A DNA stretch of 64,000 nt from Streptomyces sp. Z26 (GTDB taxonomy: Bacteria; Actinomycetota; Actinomycetes; Streptomycetales; Streptomycetaceae). The DNA is taken from the NCBI RefSeq assembly GCF_003665095.1, contig NZ_RCHV01000002.1:4574501-4638500 (forward strand). Reading direction: 5' to 3'. Both the position numbers and the translations under genes were made by a program. Position 1 is the first letter of the stretch; every line of letters starts with the position of its first letter. Below the pieces are notes generated by a model. That model ran no database searches and was not told the origin of the DNA. It was given only the letters and a program-made list of their open reading frames with translations. Below, piece after piece: positions 24,184 to 32,244 of this stretch.

Positions 24184-25329
24184 TCACCAGCCGGGCGGCG
24201 GGGGAGCGTACGGGTTGCCCGGATCGTGCGGCGGGGCGCCGCCGGGGCTCCTGTGACCGCCCTGGCCGCCGTAACCGCTGAAGCCGCCGTACCCGCTGGA
24301 ACCGCCGTACGGGCCCGCGCCGCCGAACCCGCCGGGGCTGCCGGAGGCCGTCGCCGGGACGGCGCGCCGCGCCAGGGCGAGGAGGATGCCCAGCCCGGCG
24401 ACGACGTAGAAGTAGTGCGTGTTGATGGAGAGCTGCTCGCGGAGGCTCAGGTCGCCGTAGTGCTCCATCAGCCTCTCCTTCACCACCAGCGTGGTGAAGA
24501 GGACACCGGAGCCGAGCAGCACACCGCCCGTCACCAGCCCGAGCGGGCGGGCGAACGTGGCGCGGGCCGCGGCCGCCCCGGCGGCGACCAGCAGCAGGGC
24601 CGCCAGCAGCCAGGACGACAGGGCCGCCGGTGGGGAGAGCAGCGAGATCAGCGTGCGCTCGCCGGTCAGCGTCATCTCGTACGCCTCCCAGTCCTGCCGC
24701 CGCCACGTGTCGATCTCCCAGCTGACGAGGACCGCCGCGCTCACCCCGAGCAGCAGCGCCGCCGTCACGGCGGCGCCGGTCGCGGGTCTGCCGGGCGGTC
24801 CGTCGGCGGGGTCGGCGGGCAGCGCGGGGCCGTAGCCGCCGTACGCGCCGCTGCCGTACGTGCTGCCGTACGGTCCGGGGCCGTCCGCGGGGCGCCGCCC
24901 GACCACCACGGCGACGACGAGCGCCGCGCCGAGGACCACCGCGCCGAGGGAGCTGAACAGCGCCTTCGACTTGAGGCCCTCGTCGACGCCCTGCATCCAG
25001 TCCGCGTTCAGCGTCCACAGGCTGGGCAGCCGGAGCGCCAGGGTCAGCGTGCCGGTGGCGGCGAGGATGCCGGCCGAGGAGGAGGAGCGCGGGGTGACGG
25101 CGGCGGCGACCACGTAGACGACGAGGAGCACGGGGTCGAACGGGGAGCTGGTCCACAGGCCGCCCGACGCGCGGGTGGGCACGCCCGTCCACATCCACCA
25201 GACGTGGGAGACCTCGTCGGCCTCGGTGAAGTCGCGGATGATCCAGCCGAGGCTGATCAGGGCGAGCAGCAGCAGGCAGACCGTGCCGAAGACGCGTGCC
25301 CCGCGCGCGAGTGCGTGCCCCTGCCCCAT
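24184..25329 (-). CDS. Multi-pass integral membrane protein of unknown function
   Basis: A 381-residue membrane protein with about seven hydrophobic segments (VFGTVCLLLLALISLGWII; DPVLLVVYVVAAAVT; ALFSSLGAVVLGAALVVAVV; AAVTAALLLGVSAAVLVSW; LSSWLLAALLLVAAGAAAA; LGLVTGGVLLGSGVLF; FYVVAGLGILLALA). The C-terminus is a Gly/Tyr/Pro-rich tail (GGSSGYGGFSGYGGQGGH) ending NPYAPPPPGW, a style common in actinobacterial membrane proteins, and a similar Gly/Tyr linker lies mid-protein. The ATG at 25329 is the start before the first membrane helix. I do not recognise a family with a known role. It is convergent with typA and divergent from the bldK cluster. Confidence 0.8.
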   Translation of the reverse strand: MGQGHALARGARVFGTVCLLLLALISLGWIIRDFTEADEVSHVWWMWTGVPTRASGGLWTSSPFDPVLLVVYVVAAAVTPRSSSSAGILAATGTLTLALRLPSLWTLNADWMQGVDEGLKSKALFSSLGAVVLGAALVVAVVVGRRPADGPGPYGSTYGSGAYGGYGPALPADPADGPPGRPATGAAVTAALLLGVSAAVLVSWEIDTWRRQDWEAYEMTLTGERTLISLLSPPAALSSWLLAALLLVAAGAAAARATFARPLGLVTGGVLLGSGVLFTTLVVKERLMEHYGDLSLREQLSINTHYFYVVAGLGILLALARRAVPATASGSPGGFGGAGPYGGSSGYGGFSGYGGQGGHRSPGGAPPHDPGNPYAPPPPGW

Positions 25330-25348
25330 GCGTACCGCCCCCCATGTC

Positions 25349-25413
25349 CGGCCCGTGGGCCGCGACCCGCCCGGCCGCGCGGCCGGTGTGCGGCCCGTGG
25401 GCCGCCACCCGCC
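25349..25413. repeat. Pair of 23-bp direct repeats upstream of the membrane protein gene
   Basis: A 23-base unit starting CGGCCCGTGGGCCGC occurs at 25349-25371 and again at 25391-25413 with a single difference. Each copy contains a short palindrome (CGGCCCGTGGGCCG). They lie just upstream of the start codon at 25329 on the minus strand, so they could be regulatory half-sites. Confidence 0.5.
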
Positions 25414-25466
25414 GCGGGGGTCCGTCGATCGCCTTCGCACCGAGGGCACACGTCGCCCCCGCGCCG

Positions 25467-25480
25467 TAGGGTCTACCCTA
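25467..25480. promoter_or_regulatory. Palindromic operator-like site TAGGGT-CT-ACCCTA
   Basis: A perfect 6-bp inverted repeat with a 2-nt spacer in the divergent spacer between the membrane protein gene and the bldK cluster. TAGGGT also fits a -10 element in either direction, so the palindrome could place a regulator directly over a promoter. Confidence 0.35.
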
Positions 25481-25636
25481 GGTCTACACGCGTCACACGC
25501 ACGTCGGCAAGCCCTCCGGTGGACCTGTGGACCGGGAGAGCGGCACGGACATTCCCGTACGGACTTCAGAGATCGGCGTCCGTATATCGGTGCCACGTCG
25601 GCTGTGTTGCAACTGCGTTAAGGCACTTGTTGAATG

Positions 25637-25656
25637 AATGTCCGCTAATGTCCACT
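25637..25656 (+). repeat. Tandem 10-bp repeat upstream of the bldK cluster
   Basis: AATGTCCGCT is followed directly by AATGTCCACT. The surrounding 200 bases are distinctly AT-richer than the rest of the window, as expected for a regulated promoter region. The repeat could bind a regulator on one face of the helix. Confidence 0.4.
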
Positions 25657-25748
25657 GAGCTGGTGCCGTGTCAAGCACGCTGGCACCTCGATCTGCACAA
25701 TCTTCGCTCAAGATGCGTGTCAGGTCCCGGCACCGGGGCCAACACCCC

Positions 25749-25778
25749 TTGACTGCGTACTTATTCACTTGCAAAAGT
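25749..25778 (+). promoter_or_regulatory. Candidate promoter for the bldK-type operon
   Basis: TTGACT (25749-25754) is a strong -35 element; an 18-nt spacer leads to AAAAGT (25773-25778), a weak -10. The leader to the ATG at 25854 would be about 70 nt. This is the best match in the 524-base spacer but has not been tested. Confidence 0.35.
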
Positions 25779-25853
25779 CCGCTCAACCCACGGCACACCC
25801 CGGTGCCATCTGTACGGGTCCAGCGAGCACCACGAGCGCGGGGGCACTACGCG

Positions 25854-26906
25854 ATGACGAATCCATCCCAGGCTGTGAAAGCCGGGGGCGATACCCCAGG
25901 TCCCGAGTCGGAGGGCCTGAGCAAAGAGCAGGGCGGCGGGCTCGCCAAGGCGGGCGCGCCGGCGGAGGCCGTCGGGCGTTCCCCCGGCCAGCTGATGTGG
26001 ACGCGCTTCAAGCGCGACCGTACCGGCGTGGTCTCCGCGTGTGTAGTGATTTTCTTCTTCGCGGTCTCAGCGCTGGCCCCCGTGATCTCCAAGATCTACG
26101 GCAAGGACCCGTACACGCTGTACGGCCAGAACCAGTACGGCCTGCTCGACGACTTCGGCTTCCCGACCGGCGCCAACGGCGGCATGTCCGGGGAGCACTG
26201 GTTCGGGCTGGAGCCCGAGCTGGGCCGCGACGTCTTCATGCAGCTGCTGTACGGCATGCGCACCTCGCTGTTCACCGCCGTGATCGTGACCATCCTGATG
26301 GTCGCCACGGGCGTGCTCGTCGGCCTCGTCGGCGGCTACTTCGGCGGCAAGGTGGACTACTGGCTGGGCCGTGTCACCGACTTCCTGATGTCCTTCCCGA
26401 GCCAGCTGTTCTTCATCGCGACGATGCCGGTGGTCACCGCCGTGTTCGTCGACCCCGCGGAGGAGACGCCCACGTACCTGCGGGCCATCGCGATGATCTC
26501 GGTGCTGTGGTTCCTCGGCTGGATGGCCATGGCGCGGCTCGTCCGCAGCCAGGTGCTGACCCTGCGGGAGCGCGAGTTCGTCGAGGCCGCGAAGGTCACC
26601 GGCGCCTCGCCCTGGCGGATCATCCGCAAGGAGCTGCTGCCCAACATCTTCACGCCGGTCCTCGTGCAGGGCACCTACATGCTGCCCTCCGCGATCCTGA
26701 GCGTCGCCTTCCTCTCCTTCATCGGTGTCGGCTACGTGGAACCCACCCCCGACTGGGGCCGGATGTTCGCCATCGCCGGAAACATCTACGAGAACGACCC
26801 GACGTACATGTTCTTCCCCGGCATCGCCATGGTGGTCTTCGTGGTGGCCTTCAACCTTCTGGGCGACTCCGTACGAGACGCCTTCGATCCCAAGTCCGGA
26901 CGCTGA
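25854..26906 (+). CDS. bldKA: Oligopeptide ABC transporter permease (DppC/OppC type), BldKA-like
   Basis: Inner-membrane permease of 350 residues in an oligopeptide importer. After a soluble N-terminal tail of about 55 residues comes the OppC N-terminal segment (QLMWTRFKRDRTGVVSACVV) and then the binding-protein-dependent transport domain, with the EAA loop visible as EFVEAAKVTGASPWRIIRKE. The gene order permease, binding protein, permease, ATPase, ATPase matches the bldKA-E cluster of S. coelicolor, and the neighbours typA and mshB fit that locus too; the symbol rests on this order. In S. coelicolor BldK imports an extracellular peptide signal needed for aerial mycelium formation. The ATG at 25854 follows a GGGG site. 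Confidence 0.82.
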   Translation: MTNPSQAVKAGGDTPGPESEGLSKEQGGGLAKAGAPAEAVGRSPGQLMWTRFKRDRTGVVSACVVIFFFAVSALAPVISKIYGKDPYTLYGQNQYGLLDDFGFPTGANGGMSGEHWFGLEPELGRDVFMQLLYGMRTSLFTAVIVTILMVATGVLVGLVGGYFGGKVDYWLGRVTDFLMSFPSQLFFIATMPVVTAVFVDPAEETPTYLRAIAMISVLWFLGWMAMARLVRSQVLTLREREFVEAAKVTGASPWRIIRKELLPNIFTPVLVQGTYMLPSAILSVAFLSFIGVGYVEPTPDWGRMFAIAGNIYENDPTYMFFPGIAMVVFVVAFNLLGDSVRDAFDPKSGR

Positions 26907-27009
26907 CCGTCCACCGAGGGGGGCTGCCACCCCTGCACCGGGTCTCCGGAGGGCTACAGGGCAGCAGCAGCAGACGGTTCCCAACTGACAGGCAGGTGCA
27001 TTCCCCATC

Positions 27010-28809
27010 ATGAACTCCATCCGATCGCACAGAGCCCGTGGAGCAGTAGTGCTCCTCGCGACCGGCTCGCTCCTGCTCGCGGGGTGCAGCGAAGGCAGCA
27101 GTGGCGGCGAGGACAAGTCCAACACCCAGGACGACGCGCAGTCGCAGTCCGAGGCCGTCGAGTACCTCGACGCCGCGGCTTCCAAGGGCCCGGCCGCGGA
27201 GGTCAAGGGGGCCCGCAAGGGCGGCACCATCCGCGCGTACCAGGAGGACGACTTCTCCCACCTGGACCCGGGCGAGATCTACGTCAGCGACGCCGGCCAG
27301 CTCGCCGGTCTGCTGCACCGCGGTCTGACCACGTTCCAGGAGGACGGCAAGGGCAAGACCAGCGTCGTGGGCGACATCGCCACCGACGCGGGCACCATGT
27401 CCGACAAGGGCCGCACCTGGAAGTACACGCTGAAGGACGGCGTGAAGGACCAGGAGGGCGACGAGATCACCTCCGCGGACGTGCGCCACTCGATCGAGCG
27501 GCTGTACTCCGAGGTCATCACGGACGGTCCGCTGTACGTGCAGCAGTGGCTCTCGGGCAACGGCGCCTCGTACCGCAAGGCGCTCCCGGACGGCCCGTAC
27601 AAGGGCAAGCACCTGCCGGACGACGTCCTGGAGACGCCGGACGACAAGACCGTCATCTTCCACTTCAAGGACCCGCAGCCGGACGCGCCGCAGGCCCTCG
27701 CGATGGCGGGCTACGCCATCGTCCCGAAGGACAACGACACCAAGGAGAAGTACGACCAGGGCAAGGGTCTCGTCGCCCTCGGTCCGTACAAGATCTCCGA
27801 GTTCAACCCGGGCAAGGCGCTCAAGCTGGTCAAGAACGACCAGTGGGACCCGAAGACGGACCCGAAGCGCCACCAGTACCTGGACGGCTGGAACATCACG
27901 TTCAACCACAGCCGCGCGGACCAGACCGAGCGCATCCTCTCCGACCGCGGCGAGGGCAAGAACGCCACGCAGTTCAGCGGCTCGGTGGACTCGTCCAAGG
28001 TGAAGAAGGTCGTCACCGAGGCCGACGACCGCACCATCAAGGGCTACCAGCCGTACGTGTGGCAGCTCAACATGAACATGGACCGCATCAAGGACAAGCG
28101 CGTCCGCGACGCCATCACGTACGCCCTGCCGAACGCGCAGATCCTGCGTCCCGACGGCGGCACGTACGCGGGTGAGCCCGCCGGTGGCCTGCTGGCCCCG
28201 ACGCTGCCGGGCTACGAGAAGGGCTACGACCCGTACGGCAAGCTCAAGAAGCCGAACGGCGACCCGGAGAAGGCCAAGGAGCTGCTGAAGGAGGCCGGCG
28301 TCAAGAAGGGCACCAAGCTCGTCTACGCCTACGCCAACGTCCCGCAGCGCCAGAAGCAGGCCGAGATCATCACCAAGGCCCTCGAGGACATCGGCTTCGA
28401 CATCCAGAAGAAGGACGTCGACCAGGCCACCTGGTACGAGCAGATGGGCAAGGTCAAGAACGGCTTCGACCTCTACATGACGGGCTGGGGCCAGGACTTC
28501 CCGACCCCCTCGACCGTGATCCCGCCGTCGTACGACGGCACGCAGATCGCGGACGGCGCGTCGAACTACTCGCACATCAACGACAAGCACGTGAACTCGG
28601 AGATCGCCCGCATCCTGAAGATCCAGGACCCGGAGAAGGCGACCCCGGAGTGGACGAAGCTGCACAAGTACATCGTGGAGAAGGTCAACCCGGCCGCCCC
28701 GCTGTACTACACGAAGCAGCTCCAGATCTACGGCTCGAACGTCGGCGGTGCCCGGTACAGCACGGAGCGCAGCTACATCGACATCACGCGTCTGTTCCTG
28801 AAGAAGTAA
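27010..28809 (+). CDS. bldKB: Oligopeptide-binding lipoprotein, BldKB-like
   Basis: Solute-binding lipoprotein of 599 residues, tethered outside the membrane. The signal peptide ends in the lipobox SLLLAGC with the Cys near residue 27. Family 5 binding-protein features are YLDAAASKGPAAEVKGA leading into GGTIRAYQEDDFSHLDPGE, the DVRHSIERLYSEV stretch and NFDLYMTGWGQD-type C-terminal region (here GFDLYMTGWGQDFPTPS). The codon use is rich in Lys (AAG) and Asp compared with its neighbours, consistent with a highly expressed exported protein. It lies 103 bases after the permease and is followed by a strong hairpin that may limit downstream transcription. Likely the peptide receptor for the cluster. 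Confidence 0.83.
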   Translation: MNSIRSHRARGAVVLLATGSLLLAGCSEGSSGGEDKSNTQDDAQSQSEAVEYLDAAASKGPAAEVKGARKGGTIRAYQEDDFSHLDPGEIYVSDAGQLAGLLHRGLTTFQEDGKGKTSVVGDIATDAGTMSDKGRTWKYTLKDGVKDQEGDEITSADVRHSIERLYSEVITDGPLYVQQWLSGNGASYRKALPDGPYKGKHLPDDVLETPDDKTVIFHFKDPQPDAPQALAMAGYAIVPKDNDTKEKYDQGKGLVALGPYKISEFNPGKALKLVKNDQWDPKTDPKRHQYLDGWNITFNHSRADQTERILSDRGEGKNATQFSGSVDSSKVKKVVTEADDRTIKGYQPYVWQLNMNMDRIKDKRVRDAITYALPNAQILRPDGGTYAGEPAGGLLAPTLPGYEKGYDPYGKLKKPNGDPEKAKELLKEAGVKKGTKLVYAYANVPQRQKQAEIITKALEDIGFDIQKKDVDQATWYEQMGKVKNGFDLYMTGWGQDFPTPSTVIPPSYDGTQIADGASNYSHINDKHVNSEIARILKIQDPEKATPEWTKLHKYIVEKVNPAAPLYYTKQLQIYGSNVGGARYSTERSYIDITRLFLKK

Positions 28810-28829
28810 CACCGTTCCACCCCGGGTCT

Positions 28830-28869
28830 CCCGGAGACGCGCGTCCGGCCACGGGCGCGCGTCTCCGGG
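28830..28869 (+). terminator. Intercistronic hairpin between bldKB and bldKC
   Basis: A perfect 14-bp stem (28830-28843 with 28856-28869, arm CCCGGAGACGCGCG) closes a 12-nt loop, 20 nt after the bldKB stop codon. With no U-tract it may act as a partial terminator or as a 3' RNA stabiliser, raising binding-protein expression above the permease and ATPases. Confidence 0.7.
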
Positions 28870-28932
28870 CCCGGTCCGGAGCGCACCGTCCTCTCCCGTC
28901 GAAGCAGCCGTGCTGAGAGCAGCGAACCCCCT

Positions 28933-29910
28933 ATGTTGAAATATCTGAGTCGCCGGTTGCTCGGCGCCTTCGTGATCCTGATCCTGATCAGTGCGTTCAC
29001 GTTCTTCCTGTTCTTCGCCATCCCGCAGGACCCCGCGACCCTCTCGTGCGGTCGCAACTGCACGGAGGCGAACCTCGAGCTCATCCGTAACCAGATGGGT
29101 CTGAACGACCCGGTTCCCGTGCAGTACTGGGAATTCATGAAGGGCATCGTCGCCGGACGTGACTTCGCCGTCGGGCACTGCGACTCACCCTGCTTCGGCA
29201 TCTCGTTCGACAGCGAGCGGAACATCTGGGACACGATCATGGACCGTCTCCCGCTGACGGTGTCCCTCACCATCGGCGGCCTGGTCATCTTCCTGACCGT
29301 CGGCATCGGCCTCGGCATGATCGCCGCCCGCAAGAAGGGCACGCTGATCGACAAGACGGTCAGCTCCGCCTCCCTGGTCTTCAGCTCCATGCAGATCTAC
29401 TTCCTGGGTCCGATCGTCCTGGGTCTCCTCGTGTACAACACGGGCTGGCTGAGCGCGCCCAAGTACGAGCCCATCAGCGGCGGCGTCTTCGCCTGGGCGG
29501 GCGGCCTGCTGATCCCCTGGTTCGTGATGTCGCTGATCTTCACCGCGAACTACACGCGTATGTCGCGCTCGACGATGATCGAGCAGCTCCAGGAGGACCA
29601 CGTCCGTACGGCCAAGGCCAAGGGCATGTCCCGGAAGTACGTCTTCTTCCGCTACGCGTGGCGCGGCTCGCTGATCCCGATCGTCACGATCATCGGCGTC
29701 GACCTCGGCGCGTTGCTCAGCGGCGCGGTGGTCACCGAGTTCACGTTCAGCCTCGCCGGTCTCGGCCGGCTCGCGGTGGACTCCGTCACCGACAAGGACC
29801 TGCCGATGACGATGGGCGTGATGCTGGTCGGCGCGGCTTTCATCCTGATCTGCAACATCATCGTGGACGCCTTGTACGCCTTCATCGACCCGCGTGTGCG
29901 GCTGTCCTAG
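28933..29910 (+). CDS. bldKC: Oligopeptide ABC transporter permease (DppB type), BldKC-like
   Basis: Second permease of the importer, 325 residues. The N-terminus MLKYLSRRLLGAFVILILIS is the classic DppB start with the first membrane helix; the sequence has five further helices and the EAA-type loop EDHVRTAKAKGMSRKYVFFR. An unusual short loop with cysteines (LSCGRNCTEANL and GHCDSPCFGISFD) lies in the large extracytoplasmic region; four cysteines there could form disulfides. The ATG at 28933 follows the bldKB terminator hairpin by 60 bases, and the next gene begins 11 bases after the stop. It pairs with the DppC-type permease encoded at 25854. Confidence 0.85.
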   Translation: MLKYLSRRLLGAFVILILISAFTFFLFFAIPQDPATLSCGRNCTEANLELIRNQMGLNDPVPVQYWEFMKGIVAGRDFAVGHCDSPCFGISFDSERNIWDTIMDRLPLTVSLTIGGLVIFLTVGIGLGMIAARKKGTLIDKTVSSASLVFSSMQIYFLGPIVLGLLVYNTGWLSAPKYEPISGGVFAWAGGLLIPWFVMSLIFTANYTRMSRSTMIEQLQEDHVRTAKAKGMSRKYVFFRYAWRGSLIPIVTIIGVDLGALLSGAVVTEFTFSLAGLGRLAVDSVTDKDLPMTMGVMLVGAAFILICNIIVDALYAFIDPRVRLS

Positions 29911-29921
29911 GAGATCGACCC

Positions 29922-30986
29922 GTGACCACAATCACCAAGACCCAGGAGAAGCCGACCCCGGCCGGGTCGGACCCGTTCCTGTCGGTACGCGACCTGCACG
30001 TCCGGTTCTCCACGGAGGACGGCATCGTGAAGGCGGTGGACGGGCTCTCGTTCGATCTCGAACGCGGCAGCACCCTGGGCATCGTCGGCGAGTCCGGCTC
30101 CGGCAAGTCCGTCACCAACATGACGGTGCTCGGGCTGCACAACCCGGAGCGTACGGAGATCACCGGGGAGATCCTGCTCGACGGTGAGGAGCTGACCGGC
30201 GCCAAGGAGAAGACGCTGGAGCGCCTCCGCGGCAACAAGATGGCGATGATCTTCCAGGACCCGCTGACGGCCCTGTCGCCCTTCTACACGATCGGCCGCC
30301 AGATCGGGGAGCCCTACCGCAAGCACATGGGCGCCTCCAAGCGGGAGGCGCACCTGCGGGCGATCGAGATGCTCGACAAGGTCGGCATCCCGAACCCGAA
30401 GCTGCGCGTCAACGACTACCCGCACCAGTTCAGCGGCGGCATGCGGCAGCGCGCCATGATCGCCATGGCGCTGGTCTGCAACCCGGACCTGCTGATCGCG
30501 GACGAGCCGACCACCGCGCTCGACGTGACGGTGCAGGCGCAGATCCTGGACCTGCTCAAGGACCTCCAGCAGGAGTTCGGTTCCGCGATCGTCTTCATCA
30601 CGCACGACCTGGGCGTCATCGCGAACGTCTCGGACGACATCCTGGTGATGTACGCGGGCCGCGCCGTCGAGCGCGGCAGCACCCGCGAGGTCCTCACGGC
30701 CCCGCAGCACCCGTACACCTGGGGCCTGCTCAGCTCGATGCCGCGGATCACGTCCAACGTGGACGAGGAACTGAAGCCGATCGAGGGTTCGCCGCCCAGC
30801 CTGCTGAACCCGCCGTCCGGCTGCCCGTTCCACCCGCGCTGCGAGTTCGTCGGTGAGGTGCCCGCGGGCGCCTCCTGCACCGGCGAGCGCCCGCTGCTGC
30901 CCCCGGGGCGGGGCTCGGCCTGTCACCTGACGGCCGAGCAGAAGCGGACCTTCTTCATCGAGCAGATCAAGCCCCGGCTGGGCTAG
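29922..30986 (+). CDS. bldKD: Oligopeptide ABC transporter ATP-binding protein (DppD type), BldKD-like
   Basis: Cytoplasmic ATPase of 354 residues that powers import. Motifs are Walker A GESGSGKS, ABC signature FSGGMRQR, Walker B LLIADEPTTALD and the H-loop FITHD. The C-terminal oligopeptide-transporter domain carries CPFHPRCEF, where clustered cysteines bind a [4Fe-4S] cluster in related proteins. The GTG at 29922 has TAGGAG upstream and starts MTTITKTQEK; upstream in-frame sequence overlaps the permease gene and is not conserved. It works as a heterodimer with the next protein. Confidence 0.9.
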   Translation: MTTITKTQEKPTPAGSDPFLSVRDLHVRFSTEDGIVKAVDGLSFDLERGSTLGIVGESGSGKSVTNMTVLGLHNPERTEITGEILLDGEELTGAKEKTLERLRGNKMAMIFQDPLTALSPFYTIGRQIGEPYRKHMGASKREAHLRAIEMLDKVGIPNPKLRVNDYPHQFSGGMRQRAMIAMALVCNPDLLIADEPTTALDVTVQAQILDLLKDLQQEFGSAIVFITHDLGVIANVSDDILVMYAGRAVERGSTREVLTAPQHPYTWGLLSSMPRITSNVDEELKPIEGSPPSLLNPPSGCPFHPRCEFVGEVPAGASCTGERPLLPPGRGSACHLTAEQKRTFFIEQIKPRLG

Positions 30987-30998
30987 GGAGAACGAGAC

Positions 30999-32156
30999 AT
31001 GAGTGACGAACTCACCCTGACCAAGCCGGAAGGCGCCCAACCGCGTTCCGGCGAACCGCTGATGACGGCCGAGGGGCTGACGAAGCACTTCCCGATCAAG
31101 GGCGGCTTCCCCATCAAGCGGACCGTCGGCGCCGTGCAGGCCGTCGACGGGATCGACCTCAGCGTGCACGCGGGCGAGAGCTTCGGCCTCGTCGGCGAGT
31201 CCGGCTGCGGCAAGTCCACGACCGGGCGGCTGCTGACGAGGCTCCTGGAGCCGACCGGCGGGAAGATCACGTACCGCGGCCAGGACATCACGTACGCCAA
31301 GCGGCGTGAGCTGGCGCCGATCCGGTCCGAGATCCAGATGATCTTCCAGGACCCGTACTCGTCGCTCAACCCCCGGCAGACCGTGGGTTCGATCGTCGGC
31401 GGGCCCATGGAGGTCAACGGCATCAACCCGCCCGGCGGTCGCGAGAAGAAGATCCGCGAGCTGCTGGAGACGGTCGGCCTCAACCCCGAGCACTACAACC
31501 GCTTCCCGCACGAGTTCTCGGGCGGTCAGCGGCAGCGCATCGGGGTGGCGCGGGCGCTCGCGCTCGAACCGAAGCTGATCATCGCGGACGAGCCGGTGTC
31601 CGCGCTGGACGTGTCCATCCAGGCGCAGGTGGTCAACCTGCTCCAGGAGGTCCAGCGGAACATGGGCATCGCGTTCCTGTTCATCGCGCACGACCTCGCC
31701 GTCGTACGGCACTTCTCGCAGCGCGTCGCGGTGATGTACCTCGGGAAGATCGTCGAGGTGGGCGACCGCGAGGACATCTACACCCGGCCCCGGCACCCGT
31801 ACACGCACGCGCTGCTGTCGGCCGTACCGGAGGCGTCCCTCGACGAGGACGTGGCGGACAACGCGGGCCGCGAGCGCATCCGCCTCGCGGGCGACGTGCC
31901 CTCGCCGGTGAACCCGCCGTCGGGCTGCCGCTTCCGTACGCGCTGCTGGAAGGCGCAGGACAAGTGCGCGACCGAGGCGCCGCCGCTGGTCCAGATCGGC
32001 GGCAACGCCGCCGGACACCTCACCGCCTGCCACTTCCCGGAGGAGGGCACCATCGCGGACCGCGGCAAGGACGTGATCCTCGACGAGGCGCTGGTCTCGC
32101 TGGAGGGCGCGCACTCCGGTGACGGGCAGGTCGGCAAGGTCAAGAAGGGCGACTGA
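30999..32156 (+). CDS. bldKE: Oligopeptide ABC transporter ATP-binding protein (DppF type), BldKE-like
   Basis: Second ATPase subunit, 385 residues. Walker A is GESGCGKST, the signature is FSGGQRQRIG, Walker B is LIIADEPVSALD and the switch histidine lies in FIAHDLAVV. The C-terminal oligopeptide extension includes CRFRTRCW. The ATG at 30999 follows GGGAGAACGAGAC, 12 bases after the previous stop, indicating tight coupling. A strong hairpin terminates the operon 30 bases downstream. Confidence 0.9.
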   Translation: MSDELTLTKPEGAQPRSGEPLMTAEGLTKHFPIKGGFPIKRTVGAVQAVDGIDLSVHAGESFGLVGESGCGKSTTGRLLTRLLEPTGGKITYRGQDITYAKRRELAPIRSEIQMIFQDPYSSLNPRQTVGSIVGGPMEVNGINPPGGREKKIRELLETVGLNPEHYNRFPHEFSGGQRQRIGVARALALEPKLIIADEPVSALDVSIQAQVVNLLQEVQRNMGIAFLFIAHDLAVVRHFSQRVAVMYLGKIVEVGDREDIYTRPRHPYTHALLSAVPEASLDEDVADNAGRERIRLAGDVPSPVNPPSGCRFRTRCWKAQDKCATEAPPLVQIGGNAAGHLTACHFPEEGTIADRGKDVILDEALVSLEGAHSGDGQVGKVKKGD

Positions 32157-32186
32157 CACCGGCGCACCGCGCCGAGTGACCCGGGT

Positions 32187-32215
32187 GGGCCCGTACGCCG
32201 TGTGCGTACGGGCCC
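32187..32215. terminator. Terminator of the bldK-type operon
   Basis: A perfect 12-bp stem (32187-32198 with 32204-32215, arm GGGCCCGTACGC) and a CGTGT loop, located between the convergent bldKE-like gene and the S9 peptidase gene. It can stop transcription from both sides. Confidence 0.8.
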
Positions 32216-32244
32216 CTCGCCGTCCGGGCGCGGCCCAAACGGGG

